A stretch of DNA of 7,144 bases from Bacteroidales bacterium. Its GTDB lineage: Bacteria > Bacteroidota > Bacteroidia > Bacteroidales > UBA7960. The position numbers and the translations under genes were made by a program. This document shows, one piece after another, positions 1 through 6,113 of this stretch. The notes under the pieces were generated by a model, which saw nothing but the letters and a program-made list of their open reading frames with translations, did no database searches and was not told where the DNA came from. Location of the stretch: the NCBI GenBank assembly GCA_003555385.1, contig PWHO01000252.1, forward strand, positions 1 through 7,144. Reading direction: 5' to 3'. The stretch's first letter is position 1, and every line of letters starts with the position of its first letter.

Positions 1-49
1 ATCCTGCAGGAAAGAACAAGGCAAGAACCAGAAAAAAGGCCCGGGTCAA
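1..49 (-). CDS. Possible start of a secreted protein, truncated by the left window edge
   Basis: Reading leftward from a TTG at 49-47, the frame is open to the window edge and would give (M)TRAFFLVLALFFPAG. This has a short polar start with one Arg, a run of about ten hydrophobic residues and then small residues, as in the front of a Sec signal peptide. It would start 24 bases after the stop of the upstream barrel/SPOR gene on the same strand, a spacing that fits an operon. Against it: the start would be TTG, with no ATG or GTG available in this stretch, and no well-placed Shine-Dalgarno is visible (a GGAG lies about 14 bases upstream). The T-rich minus strand also makes hydrophobic residues likely by chance in any frame. 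No function can be given from 16 codons. Confidence 0.3.
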   Translation of the reverse strand, partial: MTRAFFLVLALFFPAG

Positions 50-73
50 TTGCCAGGATGGGCTCTCCCGGAA

Positions 74-1288
74 CTATTTAGGAATCAGGTTTCCATCCTC
101 ATATTTCACCACAAATGCATCACTGACTCCATTTGCCCACAACTCACGCATATGGATAATGGCCACCTCCAGCTTGTCAAAGTTGCCTGAAATATACTTA
201 TACCATCCGTCAATGTAGTATTTCTGAAGCTGGCTGTTGATGCCCAGGTATTCACTGGCCTCCCCGATGCTCAGATCCTTTTTGTGAGCCATCACCTGGA
301 CGGAATAAAAGGTATCGGGTGTTTCCTCCGGTTCTTCTTCCTTCTCCTCCATCCTTCGCTCAATGTCATCCAAAGCTCCCCTGAGCGTTTCGTAATGACG
401 CAGTAATTCGATCTGAGCCTGGGTAAGCTCACCTACTTCATCAGTTACCGCCTGCATGTCCCGGTCATGCTTCTCCCCGACTCCCGTGAGATCATCTTCC
501 GCGGAATCCATGCGTGAGGCAAGATGGTTCATCCTGTCCACATCACCCGGATACATCGCACGCCCAATGGGTGCCCAGTCTTTTGAATTGGTGTTGCTGC
601 CGAGCCTGAAAGTAAAACCAATACTGGTATAGTTATACATGTCTTTCCTGCTGCCTGTAACTACTCTGGCATCCAGCTCATCCGTCATCGCGTACTGAAA
701 AGATGACTTCACCCCAATATCAACCCGGTCCGACACCCTGAAGTTCACACCCAATCCGAAAGGGATCACCCAGGCGCCGTGGGTCTCTCCCTCCTGCGTT
801 TCGTCATAAGGATAACGGAGCACATTGCCGGTCTGCAGCTCCATCAGCCTGGATTCAAAAGCAACAGCACCCAGCCCGGTAAACCCGTAAAGATTCATCC
901 AGCGGTTGGTACTGCTGCGCGGGGCAAGCAACCCGTTTAAACTCACATTGGCTGTGATGGAAGCGTGCATCAATCCCGTTTCAAACTTCCGGTTATCATC
1001 TGTACTGATTCCTGTCATTTCGCCGTACAGAAAATTGGTTTGCAATGTCAGTACCGGCGACACATGATAATTGAGCATCAGCCCGGCTCCGTAACCATCC
1101 TCCCCGGAAGCGGGCATGAAATTTTGCTCTTTCACATCAGTGAAAGGGATCAACAGGCCTCCGCTGATACCGAAAGAGAAACGGTTATAGTCATCAGTTG
1201 TCTCCGGCACTTCTTCTGCACCAATGGCCGGTACGGCCAGCCAAACAAATAAAAGTAAAAAAGCAAGGCAATTTGTTGTCAGTCTCAT
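74..1288 (-). CDS. Outer-membrane beta-barrel protein with coiled coil and C-terminal SPOR-like domain
   Basis: This encodes a 404-residue exported envelope protein of unknown specific role. Starting at the ATG at 1288 gives a clean signal peptide (MRLTTNCLAFLLLFVWLAVP, cleavage probably near AIGA); an in-frame TTG at 1306 would add six residues and is less likely. Residues about 30-232 are alternating polar/hydrophobic, Gly- and aromatic-rich strands, ending in a strand like YTSIGFTFRLG, typical of an OmpA-type small barrel. Residues about 245-320 are charged and helical, a likely coiled coil running into a Glu-rich linker (EEKEEEPEE). Residues 326-404 match the Bacteroidota SPOR-like fold: TFYSVQV opening, then GWYKYISGNF and DAFVVKYEDGNLI. 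SPOR domains bind peptidoglycan glycan chains, so I infer the barrel sits in the outer membrane and reaches the wall through the coiled coil. It lies 102 bp downstream of fhs on the same strand. Confidence 0.85.
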   Translation of the reverse strand: MRLTTNCLAFLLLFVWLAVPAIGAEEVPETTDDYNRFSFGISGGLLIPFTDVKEQNFMPASGEDGYGAGLMLNYHVSPVLTLQTNFLYGEMTGISTDDNRKFETGLMHASITANVSLNGLLAPRSSTNRWMNLYGFTGLGAVAFESRLMELQTGNVLRYPYDETQEGETHGAWVIPFGLGVNFRVSDRVDIGVKSSFQYAMTDELDARVVTGSRKDMYNYTSIGFTFRLGSNTNSKDWAPIGRAMYPGDVDRMNHLASRMDSAEDDLTGVGEKHDRDMQAVTDEVGELTQAQIELLRHYETLRGALDDIERRMEEKEEEPEETPDTFYSVQVMAHKKDLSIGEASEYLGINSQLQKYYIDGWYKYISGNFDKLEVAIIHMRELWANGVSDAFVVKYEDGNLIPK

Positions 1289-1352
1289 AATTATCAGCAA
1301 AATCAATTCTACACCAGTTTATTTATTTGAGTTATACTGATAATTGATCAAA

Positions 1353-1366
1353 AGGTTACAGAACCC
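1353..1366 (-). terminator. Weak hairpin after fhs, possible terminator
   Basis: On the minus strand, about 25 bases after the fhs stop, GGTT-CTGT-AACC forms a four-pair stem (five with a G-U pair), followed directly by TTTT. The position suits an fhs terminator, but the stem is short and the T run is only four bases. Chance is a real alternative, and readthrough into the barrel/SPOR gene is possible. Confidence 0.22.
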
Positions 1367-1390
1367 GGTATTTTCCGTCAATGTCACTTG

Positions 1391-3061
1391 TCAGAACAAG
1401 CCGGAAATATTGCCGTCTTTATCAATGTCAATATTCTCCGCCGATGGTTGCGAAGGCAAGCCGGGCATACGCATAATGGTTCCGGCAATGGGCACAAGGA
1501 ACCCGGCTCCGGATGCCACTTCGAATTCCCGGATCTTGACAGTGAAGTTCTTTGGACGGCCAATTTTATACGGGTCATCAGAAAGAGACTTTTGTGTCTT
1601 GGCCACACAAACAGGCAGTTTATCCAGGCCAATGCGCTCAAACTGAGCCATCTGTGATTTGGCCTTTACCGTGTACTCCACATGATCAGCCCCGTAGAGT
1701 TTGGTCGCGATGGTATGCAGTTTTTTCTCAATGCTCCAGTCAAAATCGTACAGGGGGTTAAAGCATGTGGTGCAGCTGTCGGCTGCTTCCTTCACCAGCT
1801 TTGCCAGTTCCAGGGCACCTTCACCTCCTTTTTCCCATCCTTCATAAATGGCCACCTTTATTCCCAGGTCTTCACAACGCTTTTTCACAATGGCAATCTC
1901 CTCATCGGTATCCGTATAGAACTTATTGATGGCCACCACAGGCTTCAGGTTGAAATGCTGAATGTTCTCTATGTGTTTTTCCAGGTTTTCCAGACCTTTG
2001 GTAACAGCCTCAGGATTGGGTTCTTTAAGAGACGGCAGCTTGACCCCGCCATGATACTTCAGGGCCCGGATGGTGGCTACGATCACCGAAGCATTGGGTG
2101 TAAGTCCACCATACTGGGATTTGATATTCAGGAATTTCTCCGCTCCCAGTTCGGAAGCAAAACCAGCCTCGGTGACGACGTAATCAGATAAGGACAACCC
2201 CATCTTGGTAGCAATGAGGGTATTGGTGCCCTGGGCAATGTTCGCAAAGGGCCCCCCGTGCACAATCGCAGGATTGCCTTCGATGCTTTGCACCAGGTTG
2301 GGCATGATGGCATATTTCATCAGGGCCGCCATGGCGCCCTCGGCCTTGAACTCTTTGGCATATACAGGCTCATCGTCGTAGGTAAAGCCAACCAGGATAT
2401 TTCCAAACTTTTCTTTCAGGTCTTCCAGGTCTTTGGCCAGGCACAATGCCGCCATCACCTCTGACGCTGCCGTAATGTCAAAGCCGGTTTCACGCGGAAT
2501 GCCCTGCTTTCTTCCTCCAAGGCCTATAATGATGTTTCGCAGCGCCCTTTCATTCATGTCAATCACCCGCTTCCAGACAATCTTGCGCGGGTCAAGGTTC
2601 AAAAAGTTATTCTTGCTTTGCAGATGATTATCGACCAGGGCTGAAAGGAGGTTATGCGTTTTTTCCACCGCCCCCAGGTCCCCGGTGAAATGCAGGTTGA
2701 TGTCTTCCATGGGAAGCACCTGGGCGCGTCCGCCACCGGCAGCTCCACCCTTAATCCCGAAAACAGGGCCCAGTGAAGGCTCCCGGATTACCACGGTGGA
2801 TTTCACCCCCAGCTTGTTCAGTCCTTCAGAAAGACCAATAGAGGTCGTAGTCTTTCCTTCCCCTGCAGGAGTTGGTGTAATGGCGGTGACCAGCACCAAC
2901 TTCTTTTTGGAAGCAGCCTTTTCATCAATCAGTTTAAGGGGCAGTTTGGCCATGTATCTTCCTATCTGGTAAAGGTCGGCCTCTTCCACACCCAGCTTGG
3001 CCGCCACTTCCGTAATGGGGCGCATCTTAGCCTCCCTGGCAATGTCAAGATCGGTTTTCAT
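1391..3061 (-). CDS. fhs: Formate--tetrahydrofolate ligase
   Basis: This encodes a complete 556-residue cytosolic enzyme that joins formate to tetrahydrofolate using ATP, giving 10-formyltetrahydrofolate for purine synthesis and one-carbon transfer. The length is the usual one for the family. The nucleotide-binding loop TPTPAGEGKTTT is at residues 62-73. It is followed by the family signature with EPSLGPVFG (94-102), a Gly-rich turn, and LPMEDINLHFTGD (116-128). Trp409 in GWEKGGEG corresponds to the conserved Trp that stacks on the folate ring in characterised enzymes. The C-terminus (IDIDKDGNISGLF) is the normal family ending, so the gene is not truncated. The ATG at 3061 is supported by an AAGGA five bases upstream and by the usual N-terminal DIAREAKM sequence. 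It is divergent from the M1 peptidase gene. Identification is very secure; whether it also runs in a reverse or acetogenic direction cannot be told. Confidence 0.98.
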   Translation of the reverse strand: MKTDLDIAREAKMRPITEVAAKLGVEEADLYQIGRYMAKLPLKLIDEKAASKKKLVLVTAITPTPAGEGKTTTSIGLSEGLNKLGVKSTVVIREPSLGPVFGIKGGAAGGGRAQVLPMEDINLHFTGDLGAVEKTHNLLSALVDNHLQSKNNFLNLDPRKIVWKRVIDMNERALRNIIIGLGGRKQGIPRETGFDITAASEVMAALCLAKDLEDLKEKFGNILVGFTYDDEPVYAKEFKAEGAMAALMKYAIMPNLVQSIEGNPAIVHGGPFANIAQGTNTLIATKMGLSLSDYVVTEAGFASELGAEKFLNIKSQYGGLTPNASVIVATIRALKYHGGVKLPSLKEPNPEAVTKGLENLEKHIENIQHFNLKPVVAINKFYTDTDEEIAIVKKRCEDLGIKVAIYEGWEKGGEGALELAKLVKEAADSCTTCFNPLYDFDWSIEKKLHTIATKLYGADHVEYTVKAKSQMAQFERIGLDKLPVCVAKTQKSLSDDPYKIGRPKNFTVKIREFEVASGAGFLVPIAGTIMRMPGLPSQPSAENIDIDKDGNISGLF

Positions 3062-3066
3062 AATCG

Positions 3067-3071
3067 TCCTT
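3067..3071 (-). promoter_or_regulatory. Shine-Dalgarno-like site of fhs
   Basis: The minus strand reads AAGGA, then five bases, then the fhs ATG. It is the only well-placed Shine-Dalgarno-like match in front of any gene here; the other starts have A/T-rich or unremarkable leaders, as is common in Bacteroidota. It supports the chosen start. Confidence 0.5.
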
Positions 3072-3082
3072 TTTTAGTTGAA

Positions 3083-3090
3083 TGAATATA
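3083..3090 (-). promoter_or_regulatory. Possible -7 element for fhs
   Basis: The minus strand reads TATATTCA, six of eight matches to the Bacteroidota -7 consensus TAnnTTTG, ending 21 bases before the fhs ATG. I see no good TTG-type -33 element at the expected 19-21 base spacing, so support is weak. Confidence 0.22.
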
Positions 3091-3091
3091 C

Positions 3092-3119
3092 TGTTAAGAT
3101 AAACAATTTTATTGTTAAG
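3092..3119. repeat. Inverted repeat nested in a 21-bp-spaced direct repeat in the divergent intergenic region
   Basis: AACAAT (3102-3107) and ATTGTT (3111-3116) form a perfect six-base inverted repeat around TTT. TGTTAAG occurs at 3092-3098 and again at 3113-3119, exactly 21 bases apart, or about two helical turns. The pattern lies upstream of both divergent genes, where an operator could act on both. The surroundings are A/T-rich, so chance is quite possible. No known regulator is implied. Confidence 0.3.
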
Positions 3120-3144
3120 TAAAACCGGGAAGGATTCATTTTGT

Positions 3145-3177
3145 TTTATCCCCCGGGCAAATTTCTCTGTATATTCG
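3145..3177 (+). promoter_or_regulatory. Possible Bacteroidota-type promoter for the M1 peptidase
   Basis: TATATTCG at 3170-3177 matches seven of eight positions of the Bacteroidota -7 consensus TAnnTTTG. A TTTA at 3145-3148 lies 21 bases upstream, where a TTTG-like -33 element is expected. Transcription would start about 15-20 bases before the ATG at 3202. The -33 half is imperfect, and the call rests on consensus matching alone. Confidence 0.3.
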
Positions 3178-3201
3178 TGCAGACCAACATTATACCATCC
3201 C

Positions 3202-5508
3202 ATGCGAATTGTTCTCTTTCCGGTACTCTTTGTCCTCACAATGACAGTATTTTGCGCATCCTGCCAAAACAACCAGAGCCGCGCCCCCGAGGAGGGGGTT
3301 AGTCAGGAACTTGCCCGCCAGCGGCACAATCAGATTTCCCGGCCGGCCTATGATCTTTCTTTTCACATCCCGGCCTCACAGGCTGAGCCGGTTACGGGAA
3401 CAGCCACCATTACTTTTACCCACCATGACGACCCCAAAGATGTGATCCTGGATTTCGACGGTGGCAGTGATCATATTCACCAGGTAAAGGTCAACGGAGA
3501 AACGGCTGATTACGAGGTGGTGAACGGCCACCTGCTGCTTCCCCGGTCGTTCATCCGGCAGGGGCAAAACAGGGTGTTTGTTAAATTCACCTCCGGTGAC
3601 CAGGCCATGAACCGGTCAGAGGAGTTTTTATACACCCTGGTGGTTCCGGATCGCGCTTCAACTGTGTTCCCTTGTTTTGATCAACCCGATCTCAAGGCTG
3701 CCTTTTCAGTGAAACTGGAGTTGCCTGAGACATGGACGGCCATTGCCAACGGTGAACTGACCAGAGAGCAGAAGCAAAACGGACGCCGGACCATGATTTT
3801 TTCACCGGATCAACCCGTATCTACCTACCTGTTTGCTTTTGCCGCCGGGGTTTTTCAAACTGAATCCATGACCAGAAAAAACAGAACCATCACCATTTTT
3901 CACCGGGAAGAAAGGGGTGACCGGTTACAAGCCAGCCTGGATGACATTTTTGAATTGCACTTCAGCGCCCTGGACTGGCTGGAGAACTATACGGGCATCC
4001 CCTACCCTTTTGCCAGGTTTGAGATGGCGCTGCTGCCGGGGTTTCAGTACAGTGGAATGGAGCATCCGGGTGCCGTATGGTATCGCGACAACAGGCTGAT
4101 CCTTGACGAAGAGCCTGCCATTACAGAGTCTTTGTCAAGGGCCGCTTTGATCGCCCATGAGACGGCCCATATGTGGTTTGGCAACCTGGTGACCATGGAA
4201 TGGTTCGATGATGTATGGCTGAAAGAAGTCTTTGCCGGATTCATGGCCGATAAGATCACCCATCCGCAATACCCGGAAATTAACCATGAACTTGAATTTT
4301 TCCTGACCCATTACCCCAGGGCCCTTGCAGTAGACCGGAGCCGGGGCACGCATCCCATCAAGCAGGAGCTGGAGAACCTGAAACTGGCCGGCACCCTTTA
4401 CGGAGCCATTATATACAACAAAGCACCCATTGTATTCCGCAACCTGGAAGAACTGATGGGTGAGGAGAATTTTCGCCGGGCGGTACAGGAGTATCTTCAC
4501 ACTTATGCCATGGACAATGCAGACTGGGACGACCTGGCGAAAATCCTAAACCGTCACAGCGAACAGGATCTCGAACAATGGAGTGAACGCTGGATTTATG
4601 GAACAGGGATGCCGGAGATATCCACGGAAGGGATGGATGAGGAAACCGCCAGGGCTGCCCGTTACCTGAAGATGCACGAAGGGTTCCTGGACGGAGAGGG
4701 AGATGTCTATACATATTTTCGGGAGCTGAAAGCACAGATCAGACGGGAAGAGAACCACAGGATTACCAATTACCTCCTTCACAACCTTGATGAAGTTTTC
4801 TGGCGGTTTTTTGACCAGGATGACAGGATGCGTCATGCAAAGGCACTGGAAAGTTTATTATGGGACAAAGTGCAGCAAAGCCAGGCTTCTGATAAAAACA
4901 CCTACCTTGGGTATTATGCCTCCGTGATTCTCACCGACAGCGGTGCGGACAGGCTGGCAGACCTCCTGGAAGGTTCCCTGGAAATCCCCGGGCTTTCATT
5001 ACCGGAAGAAAGACGGTTCAACCTGATTGCAGCCCTGAAGCTGAGAGACCATCCGGAGGCATCCCGGCTGCTGCAGGAGCTGAAAGAACATACCAGCAAT
5101 ACGGACCGCCAGAGGCGTATCGCCTTCTTACAACCGGCGCTTTCCGATGACCCGTCTGTCCGGGAAGCATTTTTTCATGGTCTTGCTGACCCTGCCAACC
5201 GCCGGCCTGAACCCTGGGCACTCGAAGGTCTCAGCTACTTCCATCACCCCCTGAGGCATTCGCACAGTGTGGAATTCATTACCCCGGGCCTCGAATTGCT
5301 GGAAGAAGTCCAGAAAACAGGTGATATCTTTTTTCCCTTACGCTGGCTTGATGCCACATTCAACGGCTATGGCTGCCAGAAAAGTGTTGCGGCTACCCGG
5401 GATTTTCTTGAGCAAGACACTGGTTTACACCCAAATCTTCATCTGAAAACCCTTCAGGCCGCAGACCTGATGTTCAGGGCGGCTTCGCGGCGCGGGGATT
5501 CTGGCTGA
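3202..5508 (+). CDS. Exported M1-family zinc aminopeptidase, probable lipoprotein
   Basis: This encodes a 768-residue metallopeptidase predicted to trim N-terminal residues from peptides outside the cytoplasm. The frame is open further upstream, but the ATG at 3202 starts directly with a signal sequence (MRIVLFPVLFVLTMTVFCAS) before Cys21, a probable lipid-attachment Cys with a non-standard Cys at -3. The N-terminal beta domain spans about 40-212 and includes the family's FPCFDQP (156-162). The catalytic domain has HETAH (319-323) with the third zinc ligand Glu342 after 18 residues, and a probable transition-state Tyr405 in IIYNKAP. The exopeptidase GAMEN motif reads SGMEH (284-288), keeping the Glu but changing other positions. 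The rest, about 470-768, is helical and HEAT-like, without a recognisable extra domain. No Shine-Dalgarno is seen. Family membership is secure; substrate and exact surface location are not. Confidence 0.93.
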   Translation: MRIVLFPVLFVLTMTVFCASCQNNQSRAPEEGVSQELARQRHNQISRPAYDLSFHIPASQAEPVTGTATITFTHHDDPKDVILDFDGGSDHIHQVKVNGETADYEVVNGHLLLPRSFIRQGQNRVFVKFTSGDQAMNRSEEFLYTLVVPDRASTVFPCFDQPDLKAAFSVKLELPETWTAIANGELTREQKQNGRRTMIFSPDQPVSTYLFAFAAGVFQTESMTRKNRTITIFHREERGDRLQASLDDIFELHFSALDWLENYTGIPYPFARFEMALLPGFQYSGMEHPGAVWYRDNRLILDEEPAITESLSRAALIAHETAHMWFGNLVTMEWFDDVWLKEVFAGFMADKITHPQYPEINHELEFFLTHYPRALAVDRSRGTHPIKQELENLKLAGTLYGAIIYNKAPIVFRNLEELMGEENFRRAVQEYLHTYAMDNADWDDLAKILNRHSEQDLEQWSERWIYGTGMPEISTEGMDEETARAARYLKMHEGFLDGEGDVYTYFRELKAQIRREENHRITNYLLHNLDEVFWRFFDQDDRMRHAKALESLLWDKVQQSQASDKNTYLGYYASVILTDSGADRLADLLEGSLEIPGLSLPEERRFNLIAALKLRDHPEASRLLQELKEHTSNTDRQRRIAFLQPALSDDPSVREAFFHGLADPANRRPEPWALEGLSYFHHPLRHSHSVEFITPGLELLEEVQKTGDIFFPLRWLDATFNGYGCQKSVAATRDFLEQDTGLHPNLHLKTLQAADLMFRAASRRGDSG
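5459..5482. other. Hairpin at the 3' end of the peptidase gene
   Basis: CCTGA-TGT-TCAGG (5466-5478) is a perfect five-pair stem with a three-base loop. It is flanked by CCGC (5459-5462) and GCGG (5479-5482), which can pair outside an AGA bulge for nine pairs in total. It lies inside the coding region, 23 bases before the stop codon, and has no T run after it. It might help end transcription of either convergent gene or be incidental to the codons. Confidence 0.3.
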
Positions 5509-5534
5509 CCTGAATCAGGGATTCTGGCTGACCT
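5495..5534. repeat. 17-bp direct repeat across the convergent stop codons
   Basis: GGGATTCTGGCTGACCT occurs at 5495-5511 and, without mismatch, at 5518-5534, separated by GAATCA, for a period of 23 bp. The first copy contains the TGA stop of the peptidase (5506-5508); the second ends within the stop codon of the minus-strand barrel gene (5533-5535). The middle GAATC (5512-5516) can pair with the GATTC in either copy, and CCTGA-A-TCAGG (5509-5519) is a near-palindrome. A local tandem duplication is the simplest origin. Confidence 0.85.
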
Positions 5535-6093
5535 AAAAACTTATATCCATTCCGACACGAAAAAACGGATTGTCCATATAGGCCTGACTGTCTTCATTGA
5601 AGTTATAAAGGAGCAACAGGTTCAGTCGTGTCCGATGTGAAAGGTGCAGCGCATATCCGGCCCCAAGCAGAAAATTGTCTTCACGGATGGAGGGCCTGTC
5701 TTCTTCCCCGGCTAACCCTGTTGGAAGCGGGCGGCGCGATTCAAGCCATAGCCTCTCATATTCCCCATGCAGAAAAAGGTTGGAAATTGTCCGCAGACGT
5801 GCAAACACATTGGCCCCGTAAGTATGGGAAGAGTAGTTGTCTATTCCCCAGCTATCGTGGGTAAACTGATAATTCCCGCCAATACCCGCGGAAAAGCGAT
5901 TGGTAATACGATAACCGGCATGCAGATGCACCCCGATTGATGTAAAAGTCCCGAACTGCAACCCCACAAATCCTCCCACAAATACGCGCTCACGCGGGGA
6001 GAGCTCGTCCACGTCACGTTCATCGGCATACAAACGAGACGGGGTCCACACCATCAAGGCAGCAAAAAAAACCGCCACAAACAACTTTCTCAT
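5533..6093 (-). CDS. Small outer-membrane beta-barrel protein
   Basis: This encodes a 186-residue protein of unknown function. Starting at the ATG at 6093 gives a standard signal peptide (MRKLFVAVFFAALMVW, likely cut after SRLYA, residue 23). The frame continues upstream into pabB, but that extension lacks signal-peptide character. The mature part shows about eight amphipathic strands joined by short polar turns, for example FVGGFVGLQFG, GVHLHAGYRI, FSAGIGGNYQF and NLFLHGEYERLWL. It ends in FFRVGMDISF, whose terminal Phe is the usual recognition end for barrel assembly by BamA. I infer an eight-strand barrel of the OmpA/OmpW-like size class found widely in Bacteroidota. It has no SPOR, OmpA-C or enzyme domain. 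It starts 20 bp after pabB on the same strand, suggesting co-transcription, and it is convergent with the peptidase, 24 bp between stops. Confidence 0.8.
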   Translation of the reverse strand: MRKLFVAVFFAALMVWTPSRLYADERDVDELSPRERVFVGGFVGLQFGTFTSIGVHLHAGYRITNRFSAGIGGNYQFTHDSWGIDNYSSHTYGANVFARLRTISNLFLHGEYERLWLESRRPLPTGLAGEEDRPSIREDNFLLGAGYALHLSHRTRLNLLLLYNFNEDSQAYMDNPFFRVGMDISF

Positions 6094-6113
6094 ATTTATA
6101 AACTGATTAGGGT

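Noticed and set aside
32..71. Rho-independent terminator after the barrel/SPOR gene (CCGGG/CCCGG pairing followed by T6 on the minus strand)
   Set aside because: The stem is five pairs around a loop of over 20 bases, and the T run fits equally well as Phe codons of the possible next gene.
1344..1351. TTGATCAA, a perfect eight-base palindrome before the barrel/SPOR gene, as an operator
   Set aside because: An eight-base palindrome is expected by chance in a window this size, and no second copy or matching promoter elements are nearby.
1682..2191. Open frame of 169 codons on the plus strand
   Set aside because: It lies wholly antisense to the well-conserved fhs gene and its translation shows no domain or exported-protein features; it is a shadow of fhs codon use.
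3112..3201. N-terminal extension of the peptidase by 30 residues
   Set aside because: It would need a non-ATG start and would put a polar, Cys- and Pro-containing stretch before an otherwise standard signal peptide; the ATG at 3202 fits better.
4135..4500. Open frame of 121 codons on the minus strand inside the peptidase
   Set aside because: It is antisense to the zinc-site region of the M1 gene, whose motifs are certain, and the product has no recognisable features.
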